A stretch of 64,000 nucleotides of DNA from assembly GCA_031216445.1 (NCBI GenBank), contig CM062207.1, forward strand, positions 4,675,001 to 4,739,000, in the 5' to 3' direction. The position numbers and the translations under genes are program-made. The notes below the pieces were generated by a model. The model worked only from the letters and a program-made list of their open reading frames with translations. It did no database searches and had not been told where the DNA came from. This document shows positions 13,062-23,543 of the stretch, in pieces. Every line of letters starts with the position of its first letter. The stretch's first letter is position 1. This DNA comes from Lateolabrax maculatus (taxonomy: Eukaryota > Chordata > Actinopteri > Acropomatiformes > Lateolabracidae).

Positions 13062-14033
13062 CTCTTCTCTCTGTCTGTCTGTCTGTCTCTGTCTGTCTGT
13101 CTGTCTGTCTGTCTGCTTTTATTCCCCAATCAGCTAAAATAGCACAATAACGATCCGATCAATGGATCAACTCCCTGCAGGGGGGGGGGGGACACACACG
13201 ACTCAACGTGACTTCACTGTCAAGAGGAGGTAAAAGGTTTTTTGTTTTTTTTCTCCAGGTGCGTTTACAAAACCTGTGCAGTCACGCCTGCAGTAATGTC
13301 AGATCACTGCTGGCAAAAAAAAAAAAGAAAGAAGAAGAAGAAAATGCAGGTACAAGAATATCTGACCGGCTTTACTATAATATTAATAATAATAAAAAAA
13401 AAAAAAAAACACAATCAACAGCTGAGTCGCGGTTTCACTTTGTAGCTGAGTTGTGTGGCGACAGTTTATTCCGAGTATCTATCTATCTATGTCTCAGTAA
13501 ACAAAACAGGACGACACCGATCCGAGCCAGTCTGTGTTAACTAATGTTCCCGTCGGACCAGGAAAGAGTCCCGCAGGGGAATCTGTAAACACTGGAAATT
13601 ACTCTCCGGCCACAAATACACATCTCTAACTGGCTGGTTTTAGTTTGTAACCCGGTGGATTTCTTCTTGTTCTTGTTGTTGTTGTTGTTGTTTTTGTTGT
13701 TTTTGTGGGTGAGTTTGCTGAGGGGGGGGGGATCACCTCGCGGAGGGAAAGACCAACAAAAAGTAATCCGTGTGAAATCACAGCTCCTGGAGGAGGAGGA
13801 GGAGGAGGAGGAAGAGAGGGGGGGAGAAAAGTCTCGAGTTGCTCCTCCACGTCAACTTGTTAGCTCGGGCTAACTTGTCACTGGTCGCTCGGGGAAGTTA
13901 AAACCCGCCTCGGGCGTGAAAAGTCACTCCGGGTTGAGCCGCGCATTGTTTTGCGGGGTTTTATGAGAGGGTGAAGGTGGGTGGGGGGGCGACGCGACTA
14001 CCGGGACAGGTGCGGTTTTTCTCCCGGTGAGAG

Positions 14034-14067
<34 letters not shown>

Positions 14068-14604
14068 TGCGAGGAGCGGTTCGGTGTTAGCCGAGCAGCT
14101 AAAACCTGCCAGCGGGCGCCCGAGCAGCCGCAGACCGGGGAAGGGAGCCGGCGGACCGGCGGAGTTCAGCACGACAGCCCGCTTCGCTCGGTGGTTTCCG
14201 GTCTCGGTCCTCGGGCTCAGTTGGCGCTGCGGTCCGGCCGTCGACTCCACATTACCGGCTGTTGGTTTAGTTGTTTGTTTGCTCTTGTTTTGGACGCGAC
14301 AGTCCCTCCCCGTGCTGCGCTGCCGTGTGGGAAAGTGTCGCCGGTGGGTTTCTGCTCGCCGACTGACTGGCTGCTCCTCCGCCGGACAAAATGGCAGCGG
14401 AGAAAATCAGCTGATCTCACAACCGCGCCGCCTTCAGGGCCGCCCGGCCGGGCTCGGAATTTAGAAGAGCGTCGAATCCCACCTGGTGCTTCGTGTAATA
14501 CTGTGCACTCCTGGTGTTTAGGGCTTTATAACGTGGTGTCAGGGGAGAAGTGTGCTGGCGGTGTACTTGCTCACACATGCAGCCGACAACAAGGACAACA
14601 GAAG
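13062..14604. promoter_or_regulatory. 5' region and CpG-rich promoter of the picalm-like gene, possibly bidirectional
   Basis: Sequence upstream of the picalm-like start. It holds a CTGT repeat (13071-13115), a G run near 13183, a GGA repeat (about 13788-13812), a 27-base A tract (14039-14065) and clearly CpG-rich DNA from about 13850 to 14470. No TATA box stands out, which fits a housekeeping CpG promoter. On the plus strand the block ends at a good splice-donor match (acagaag then gtaaac, donor at 14605), so a divergent non-coding transcript is possible. The only plus-strand ATG with a fair context (14391) opens a seven-codon frame. Transcription start sites cannot be placed from sequence alone. 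Confidence 0.5.
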
Positions 14605-15243
14605 GTAAACATAAACGTTTAACTACTATGTAAAGATATAAATATATATTAAAAAGAAGAAGACCATAGTGCAAAGATGCTGGAATAGATATGGTGTATG
14701 TGCATGTATATAATAATAATAATAATACAGCGTGCTTGGATTTATATTAGACAATGATGATATGTAACATGTAAAAAGCTGTACTTACACTATAAAATAT
14801 ATAATTTAGAATTTGTAGGCACAGTGGATTGCCAAAATGCATATGACGATTTGCTGCTTTTTTTTGGTTTTATGTCATTCTAAATTAAATACAGACAAAA
14901 CAAGCACTTTGACGACGACACCTTTTTATCTGGGATATTGTAATGTATATTTTTCAGTCAAAACAGCAAAACTATGCATTTAAAAAAACAGAAAGATTAA
15001 TCAATATTGAAAATAATCATTAGTTGCTGCCCAAGTCTAAGTGTTATGTCCTATGTTGGACATGGAGGAGTCTTATATGAACTTGGACACCCCAGCACAG
15101 TTTGTATGTGATCTGGTATTCAAAATTACTTTTTACACTAAAGTGGAAGAAACTTGCAACAAGCATATGCTAATTAGATGTTTAATTGATTTATCATAAA
15201 AGTGAAAGCGAGACAGTAACCAAAGAGTAACCTTTAACCTTTA

Positions 15244-15322
15244 ATCAGAATCAGGTTTATTACCAAGTAGGTTTTCACATACAAGGAATTTGCCTCAGTA
15301 TTTTGGTGCATAACAGTGAACA
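15244..15322. repeat. Interspersed repeat fragment ('caggtttattaccaagtagg' type)
   Basis: The phrases caggtttattaccaagtagg and cacatacaaggaatttgcc are ones I recall as part of a widespread teleost repeat. The class is not assigned. Confidence 0.5.
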
Positions 15323-16030
15323 TATAACAAAAAGAAAAAATAAGTACTACAAAAGTCAGAATCATAAATAGGAAAATGTACAATAATAAATATGAAATGT
15401 ATTTATAAATATAAATAAAATAGATGGAGGATGGAATGTGCAAAATATTGACCAAAGACTATTAAATTGCAAAAATAAAACAAAAATCTATGAATATGTT
15501 TTTACAATCACTAACTTGAAGAACTGTCGGTACATCTCGACAAAAAAAAAAAAAAAAATTAAATAAAAAATCCAGTGTTTCAAGACATTGTTCACTGACT
15601 GATTGCTATTTTCCCCGCAGCTCGTGAACGCCCCTCCAGTCTATTGGCCGGGACCGGAGGAGCAAGAGGAGCGTTTAAGGTGTCCCGGTTCAAATTGTAG
15701 CGGAATTTATGAAACAAACGTATCAAATTTCGCATCTTTTCACATCTTAAAGGCGTCTCCGCTCCTTCGCCACAGCAAACCGACTGTAACCCCTGCGCAC
15801 TCTCTTTCACGGTCCCATTTGTCGCGCCGCACTAATCCAAATTTAAGGTCGTATTAAATTATCCCTCAGACGCCGTGTCCTTGTTTGACTCCAGACTATA
15901 TGGTACACGGTGTGCTGAAAAATCAGTGGGAACCGCTCATGCTGCACAGCGCGCAGCCCAGTGGGCATCACACCGGATCCGAGAGCTGCATAAATCAAAC
16001 AGGCCTACCTGGAGGCGGTGGACTGTATTT

Positions 16031-16031
16031 C

Positions 16032-16076
<45 letters not shown>

Positions 16077-16281
16077 AGTAATTCAGTGCTGCTTCCAGAT
16101 GCGTGCGTGTAAGCAGTCTGACTCGACGCCACGAGCCTTTATCATCACATCTGATCATGTCAACACATGGGTGCACATGTCCTGAGACTGAGCTGTGGGA
16201 GTTGTGACAGAAAGAGAGTGGCTGAGTGATACCATAACTCACAGATGCAGTGCCTGATATGACTGTGGGTGCATTCTCCTG

Positions 16282-16318
<37 letters not shown>

Positions 16319-16470
16319 AGACAGTTTCAGAAAAGCAGCTGCAGTTTGCAGTATTTCCTGCCCGGGTGAGAAATACTGCAAACTGACCCCAGCAGCAGCA
16401 GCAGCAGCAGGTGAATTCCTGGAATCCACCGCTGCTTTTCGACCTCCAGTGACCTCCAGCACTTGGAAGC

Positions 16471-16520
<50 letters not shown>
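16031..16520. repeat. CA and GT microsatellites with an AGC run
   Basis: CA at 16031-16072, GT at 16284-16318, an AGC run near 16389-16410 and GT at 16476-16520. Long minus-strand frames in this stretch are read through these repeats and are not genes. Confidence 0.95.
16342..16385. repeat. Perfect 16-bp hairpin, 12-base loop
   Basis: The arm cagtttgcagtatttc (16342-16357) and the arm gaaatactgcaaactg (16370-16385) are exact reverse complements around ctgcccgggtga. Beyond the stem, partial pairing of gcagctg with the downstream cagcag run could lengthen it. It lies between two GT microsatellites. The perfect stem is shorter than a typical microRNA precursor. Confidence 0.9.
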
Positions 16521-16521
<1 letters not shown>

Positions 16522-17253
16522 ATGTAATCCGCTAATATAATATAAGCAACTGTCAGCTTAACTGTGCTCCTCTGGTTTTCTTTTTCACTCATTTCAGCCA
16601 AATCTAATGGGGGTGTGCGCGTCTGCGTGCGTCGCACAGAGTGCACGCAGCAGTGAGACAGGAAGTAAGAAATGCAACCGCAGTAGATGGAAGTGGTTAG
16701 CGCTGCACAGACCACCAGAAGGGGTTCAGTTCCCAGCCTTTTCACACTCAGCCGTACGCCGGCATGCAGCCTCCTCTCGTGTGCCACTGACAGCTGCGCC
16801 GCTGGACCAAATCCACTGTTGTTCACTGTGATAGATGTGCTGTACTGTTCTTGCAGCAATTGCATTTCCTCCGTCAGTCTCGTGAGATACAACCAAACAA
16901 ACCCCCCCCCCCAAAAAAACAAAAAAACAAAACATGAAGAATTGATGTGCAGCAGCGCCCAGATTGGCAGGCAGACGGCCACACTGACGCCTGCAGGGAA
17001 TGTGGAGCCTCTACCTGACTTGCATTCAATGGAAAAGTAGGTTTAACTGCAGCACCCGGGGGGGCAGCTCGGGGGTGAACACGCAAACCGTGAAATCCAG
17101 CCTACACGCGGCTCTCCGTGCCAGACACACACTCACGACGCCGCCCTCGCACCCACCTCACCCACCTCACCCCCTCGGCCGCCGAGGACTCGTCCCCCTC
17201 TCCTGACTCGGAGTGCGGTGCTGCCATCTGCCGGCGGAATAGCTGAACTCTCC

Positions 17254-17625
17254 GATTTCCATGGCAACTGCGTGGATGCGAGGAGCCCCCACATCCGTCA
17301 GTCGCCCCTGGCAACAGGCTCTCGGCCGGGATTGGAGTCCTATCAGCGGCTGTCAATCCCGGGATGAGCCGCTGCCTTGCCCAAGGCCCGTGTGCCGCAG
17401 AGAGATAGGGAGAAATCCATTACTGCGCAACTGGGAGGGATGGGGTCATCTGGAAACACTGGCAGGGACGAAGGCGGAGAGCGCAGAGGACCCGAGAGGT
17501 GCACAGAGGTGTAACATGTCAGGGGGGGATGGTTTTCACCGTCAACACCATGGTTACGATGAGAGCTCAGCAATGAGAGCAGCGTGAAGTGTCTTGACCT
17601 TCATGCTGCTGTTACCATGGCACAC
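17254..17625. promoter_or_regulatory. Cluster of RFX X-box-like motifs in CpG-rich DNA
   Basis: The X-box bound by RFX factors has the form GTNRCC, 0-3 bases, RGYAAC. One exact match lies at 17301-17315 (gtcgcc cct ggcaac). Degenerate matches lie at 17255-17268 (atttcc at ggcaac, full right half), 17611-17625 (full left half gttacc, then atggcaca) and around 17544-17557. X-boxes mark many ciliary and some immune promoters. No adjacent coding exon was recognised, so the target gene is unknown. A minus-strand frame starting at 17226 and reading MAAPHSESGEGDESSAAEG before a gtgagg could be a first exon, but nothing confirms it. Confidence 0.35.
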
Positions 17626-20598
17626 CTGTAGCTGGAGAGTTTCCTCTATATAATACGAGGCGTTGTGGCACATGATTACACAGAATCTGGTGCAGCATCA
17701 TTATAATCATGGAGGAATTATGAGATAATGGGTACATGTGTATAAAACATAACAGCACTAGAATTATAATGAAAGATTACGTCTCAGTTCTTTGAATTTA
17801 CGACAAGAAATGGTGATTATTCTCACTTTAAACACAGGCGCTGCAACCCTCCCAAGGGGCAATCCACCCATGATTATATGCATATATGACTTTGACTCAG
17901 TGCTCTCCACTTCTTCCCTGTGATCTTTGTAATCCCTCACCTTTCCACTTTCGTGTCAAGAGGTGGGTGATTTTCCCAACGCGACAAATCACATTCAATT
18001 CTGCAGTTTCCAGTGAATCATGGTGCATATTTTCTAAAACGCCCAGTATCAGAATGACTGTAAGCGCATGTTAACTTCTTGAGCCCAAGGCTGTTTCACT
18101 TCCTGTACTCCTCCTGTACTACATTTTTTCAGAAAGGACATAACTTTTACTTTTCTTTTGGGTCATTTTTCTTTCCATGCAACTACTTTATATCTTACAA
18201 ATTGTCCATTGCCATTCTGTTTTATTGCGCATACTGCAAATACTACTATTTTATATAATAATACAGCTACAAAACCTCAGGGAATAGAATCAACCTTGAT
18301 ACAAGATACAGTTTCCCTTCTTTAAATCACTCAGAGAAAGAATCCCAACATGTTTTGTACTCTGGACAAATGGGAAATAAAACCACTGGGAAAGTCTGAG
18401 GGCATCTGGTGGATGGATGGAGAATGGCAAGTCTGGCAAGTCTGGAGAGTTTTCTAAGTAATGCACAGGCGTGGGGAAAGTGAGAAGTGGCTGGAGACGG
18501 GGACAGACTCTGCACCTGCTCACCACCAAATGACAGACAGACAGACCCGGTTAGTGACTAGCTGCTGAACATAGTGGAGCATTTAGCAACTAAAGAGCCA
18601 GATATTTCCCTCAGGAGCTGGTGGAGACTAAAAACTGCATGAAACACGACTCTAAATAAATGATAATGTGGCTCTGTAACTGCCGGATTTGTAAAAAAGC
18701 AACTGTTTACTAACAAGTTCACCATATCAGCTATAAAAGGTGATGATGGTTGAGGCAGGAAACCTGGGGCTGTGGGGAATCCTCGGGGTCTGGGGCCCTG
18801 CAGCACTTTGCTCGACTGGTAATCCAGTCAAGACATGTATCCGGCTGCAGCACATTTTATGGAAATGAACCATCCAGTCTCTCCGAGATGTACGGGAATT
18901 TAGGTATGTTTTCTAAATGTTTCTGTGAGAACGATGAAGGACTGTGAGATTTTGCCATCAGTACTTTTGAAGAAAAAGATGACTGCAGTGGTTTGTATGA
19001 ATTATATCTATGGTGTTATGTCAATCACATGACAGATTAATGTGTTGTATATTTAAGGTAACTGGAGGCTCAGGCACCACCCTGATGAAGGCGAAAACGT
19101 GAATTCTTTTTTTTTAGTGTATCATTTTGATGCAGTTTATGTGCAAAGGGTTGCAGGGGTTAATGCATTGCTTTTAACATATTGACCGTTCTGTAAAGTT
19201 GAGATGTTATGTAACACCGAGAGTTTGCTAAGCCAATATTCCCACCCCTTTTTTTCCCATTGTTGCCACAGTAATTATTAATTATTAATTTCTTTTTTTT
19301 TTTTTGGAAGGTTTCTCTTCTTCACTGTTCATGAAAAAACCAAACAGGGATCAGAGCTTATGTCAACACAGACCTGCCCAGTTACACAGCCAATATTGCA
19401 ATAAAAAGGTAAATCTAAGAGTGATCTTGGACCACTGAGCAGAATGTAGCTGCTGCAGAAGTCCGTTTTCTTTGTCTGACTGGTGCTCAACACAAAGATT
19501 TGTCCTCCCTGTCAGTCATGTCAGGCTTACGTCAAGCAGAACTTCAGATTTCAGATCTGAAGCTATCAGTCAGCCTGCTATAAATGTTAGAAAAAATGTA
19601 TAAATCAATAAAAGCTGGCAACATATGGAGCTTCAAAAAGTTCCCTCATTTATAATTTCCTCCACAGCATTCATAAATATCGACATGTTCATGTGTGCGC
19701 CATGTGTGTGACAGGCGGTGGGTGTGTGTACGCATGTTAATGTATTAAACGCCGACGCTGCTGTGAAGCTTTCTGCCTGCTCGGGATTCTCTCAGATCAC
19801 GTATTTATTCATCGGGCTTTTAAGAGATATGAAGCCGTTGAATTATGAGAGTGGTAAGATATAATTGGACCCGTTAAGATGCAAATGCAATAGCCTCTGT
19901 GCATTATTCAGGCAGGGAGTGAGGTGACTCATCTTTCATGTGAAATCCTATTTTATTATTTATTCCAAGATGGATACAGACAGCAGAGAGAGTCAGGAAG
20001 AGCGCTGTTTAGTTTATAGAGGATTTATTTAAAAATTAATTGAAAGAAGGCCAACAGAGTATGGTATACAAGTTTCTCTGTGTGTGTGTGTCAGATAAAG
20101 ATAAATTATTCTATATTTATCGATGTAAATTCTCCAATTCCACGTCCTACTTGTACTCAAACAAATACATTGCAAAAAAACATCAGGAGTGTGGGCAGCA
20201 ATACAGAGGCCTGGAACCATGCTAGAATTAATAATGTACTGGGCTCCGTAAAATGTAAGGTCTAAAGAATTTTAAGTATTTAAAGTATTTTAAAGTATGA
20301 AAATTGTGTAAATGAATGTATGAATGTGTAAATGCCTTCTTAAAAAGTATGAAAATGTCCTATCTATAAACGATGAGAAAATATTTTGTCACACATTGTG
20401 GCCATGAGACGTGTCTCTTGTGAGATGTGTCATTTCTTTTATTAAAGTCCCAGCTCTCTCTTGTGAATAGAACCAATTCACAGGTGCGAAGGATGTCACT
20501 GTTTTTTACCCGTGAAGAAAGGGAAATTTCCTGTGTGACTTGTTAGTTACCATTTGAGTGAGCGGTACTCTGATGCACTCGGAGAGGCGAGGATGGCT

Positions 20599-23543
20599 TC
20601 ACACCATCCCAGCCAGGGCTTCTGATTCACTGCCGACCGCAATGGGCTGGCAGCTGCCAATGCAGATGTATCTGAGGACCCATAGGTAGATGGTGCAGGA
20701 CAGGACGGCGGTCAGGCCCAGTAGCAGGATGCTGAGGAGGGACTCGGGACTCGTGCTGAACAGCTTGATGAGGGAGCTGTGGACGGAATCATCGCTGGGT
20801 TTCTGGGCTAAAAGAAGAAGCAGGAGAGAAGAGGGGGGGAAAACGATAAAGTAACAATAAAGTCACGATAAAGAGACTTTACTCAGGGCGGACACGAGGT
20901 GAAGCAAGGTGTGATGCCTGAAATGATGCTGGGAACGGCCATTAGTTGTGTAGGTATTTGGTCATAAAACAAAGTACTGGACAAATTTAAATTCAAAATT
21001 CAGTCCATCCTGAGGGGACCATGAATGTTCACCCAAATCAAAAAATCCATCCGATAGTTGTTGAGAAATTTCACAAAAAAAAAAAAAAATGTCAACCTCA
21101 TCGAGGTGCCAGAGAAAATGTGAGGGGGTTACTAAACCCACTGAGATTTATCTCCTGGGGATCTTGAATTTCATGGTAATCCATCAAATCACCATCCATA
21201 GAGCCACCATGCTGCTAGGTAAGAAACAGCACCATTTCTTGAGGTATTGCAGAAAGAAAGAGAAGAAAACAGAAATAGAAATACACAAAGACAAGCAAAG
21301 AGCCGTCTTTTCTGTGCGGCACATCTCATGAATGCTACCTTCAAATCAAGGTTAACGGAAATTCATGGGATGATGGCACAGAAACCCTCAATCACTGTCT
21401 TTGAAGGGCACTTGAAGATGATAAGGTGCATACAGTCCACAATACAATGATAGGAGGAGGAAGTGGGTCAAGTGGGACCAGCAGGTTTGTTGATGGATGG
21501 TTTGTCAAATGAGAGTCATACATGGACAATCATATGCCATTACTGTGGTTTCCCATGTTCCATTTCCTACTGCATCATGTAATAAAATGAAACTGCTGAC
21601 TTTAAATTCAGAAATTCATCTGCAGGACAGAACACTTTTTATCCTCACAAAGGTGGGCATGGTCCTAGTTGAAATGTGTTTTTAATGTTTGATTGGTATG
21701 TAATAAAAGTAGAAAATTAAATTCAGCAGAAACCCAATTTCTCAAATAATTGCAGCCTTTTTTAAGTATTCAGCACAATGCAAAATGTCTCTGACAAGAA
21801 GTCCTTTATCTTTGATTCTGAGGCACTGACACATAACCTGTACTTTACCACAGATTTTTCAGAGAGTTGAATGTCTTTCTATAATCAGCTCCTTTGTAGA
21901 GGCATTCAGAAATAATTGCATTTCGTCTGTCTCACCGGATTGCAACAGGAATGAGAAAAACACACTCTCAAACAAGAAAAGTGACGCAGGAAAGCAGGGC
22001 TCATTACAAAGAGTGTTCAAGTGTTTTTGGGTGGACCATAGGGTTTGTATGTACTGGTGCTAATAAACATATAAACACCTCCCTTTTCTTTTTTTATTGC
22101 TTTTATTCTTTTTATTTGTATTCATTAATATTTACATTTTTTATGTTTTTTATTGTCTTTTACCATTTTGATCTTTCATCCTCCTTCTGTCTTCTGTCTA
22201 CTCTGTTTTGTGTCTTTTTTTCTAAAAACAATTTCCACCTATTCAACTCTTCTGTCACCTTATCTGTCAATCTCAAATAGCTCCTCCAGATATTTTGGAA
22301 TCACAATCCCCAAGTAGTAAGTATAGTGTTATCTTCTTATTTCTCTTTTTATTGCATTTATTTCCTTTTGTGTGTTCTTTCCCTGGTTGCATATAATATT
22401 ATCTCCCGCCGTATCATTGTTTTTGCTGCTTCCAATAATAGAATAGGCGTTACTTCTCCATTGTCTTTATTCTGGAGAGTTGAACTTTACCCCCATCTCC
22501 ATAATATAAAAAAAAATAACGTCATCGTAAACATATCTTTGGGGCTTCAGAGTAATATGTCCATCTTGTTCCTTGTGGAGTCAAGGTTTGCCACATATCT
22601 ACTAATCCTATTTCTAGTGCCCTTTGCTTTGTGTGTCGTGTGTTCATAACCATAGTGACGTCTGATGATGTGACCGTGATGATTATCCTCTGTAAGCAGC
22701 ATAGACAGAAACTTCACCATAAAATCTGGATCTTGTCCCTGTGGGGCTATACAAAGAAAAATATTATGTCACCTATTTTTTTCAGGCTTTTGTGAAAATG
22801 TTTTCTCCTCTACTTATTTTTTTGTCTATAACTCCATACAAAGAGAAAGAAAAAAAGGATAAAAGAACATGATAGAAAAGACAACAAAAAATGATGATCT
22901 GGATTTCCATGCAGGTTTTGTTGCATGATCCTAAACCTTGTACAGAACCTTTCACTATTCAGTTTTTTAGTATAACTTAGAAGAAAACATTCCTCTCCCA
23001 GCCCTCGTCCTCTTTAATCCTACTTTTCACATTTAACCAAAATTGCATAGTTCTCTCTTTAATTAAATTTGAGACTAAATGATTCCCATTCAACTCTCCA
23101 CTATATCTTGCTTAGAGAGTGTTTGAATAAAAGGAGAAAAGAAAAGGAGTTGGAGGAGAGAAATTAGAGAAGAGAAAGGAAGGCAAAAAGTTATTATATT
23201 TTAATCAGAGGGAATTGACAAGAACAAAACCCATCACCGAGTGGCCTTCCTCTTCTCTAATAGGCTATGGATGTGGCTTGATCAGAGGATGATTGTGATT
23301 AATGATGGCGATGCAGAAGTACTTTTCTTGCATTACTGTATGATTACACTAGAAGCTCAAAGGGATGAAAAACTTTCTCAAAGTCAATAACTATCATCAG
23401 GTTTGAAATAAGCTTTGAACCCATTGCCTGCTGGGCAAACATACATACAAACATAACACACAGCTACAGAGCCACTCACCTCTGCTGAAGTGTAGAATTA
23501 GCAGCAGACTCATGAGCATCTTAACAGCAGCGGCCATCTTCAT
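20599..23543 (-). CDS. Putative 90-residue signal-peptide plus single-TM microprotein
   Basis: Two coding exons, 23480-23543 and 20599-20807, join in frame (aga g | cc) across a gtgagt donor and a pyrimidine-rich ttttag acceptor. The product begins MKMAAAVKMLMSLLLILHFS, a good signal peptide. A short polar segment follows (about residues 23-44, QKPSDDSVHSS...), then a hydrophobic helix (about 45-70, LLSILLLGLTAVLSCTIYLW) and a roughly 20-residue tail with Cys residues and SESEALAGMV at the end. This predicts a type I membrane protein with a very small ectodomain. The ATG is preceded by an acceptor-like cttcccag at 23553-23560, suggesting an upstream non-coding exon. An AATAAA (20443-20438) lies about 155 bp past the stop. 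I do not recognise the family. Human SMIM9, which I place at Xq28 near VBP1 and RAB39B, has a similar architecture, but I see no clear residue match. Confidence 0.6.
20808..23479 (-). other. Intron of the small membrane-protein gene
   Basis: AT-rich intron with one recognisable interspersed repeat at its 3' side (20985-21222). No other exon was recognised. Pyrimidine-rich open frames near 21951-22649 on the plus strand have no family resemblance and look like chance. Confidence 0.5.
20985..21222. repeat. Interspersed teleost repeat
   Basis: The phrases gaccatgaatgttcaccc, ccatccgatagttgttgaga, atttcatggtaatccatca and catccatagagccaccatg occur in the order I remember for a common fish repeat. 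An A tract interrupts it near 21075. Confidence 0.6.

Larger units (their letters stand above)
14605..20437. other. Intergenic interval, no coding sequence recognised
   Basis: Contains repeats, microsatellites, a hairpin and an X-box-like cluster, all listed separately. A hAT-like fragment with attaatcaatattgaaaat lies near 14996. A splice-acceptor-like pyrimidine tract ending cccgcag sits at 15620, before CpG-richer sequence. The region 17050-17580 is also CpG-rich. The longest open frames here run through CA/GT repeats and are not credible genes. Confidence 0.5.

Noticed and set aside
16317..16982. 221-codon minus-strand open frame, the longest in the window
   Set aside because: It runs through GT and AGC microsatellites and a C run, has no domain, and no plausible splice context.
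17261..17587. 108-codon plus-strand frame over the X-box cluster
   Set aside because: Composition follows the CpG-rich DNA, no domain is seen, and the frame has no matching exon nearby.
19066..19105. Phrase accctgatgaaggcgaaaac resembling the tail of a vertebrate SINE-type repeat
   Set aside because: Too short and isolated to assign to a family.
21951..22649. Two plus-strand frames rich in Phe, Tyr and Leu that look membrane-like
   Set aside because: The hydrophobicity comes from T-rich intron sequence; there is no leader, no family match and no splice support.
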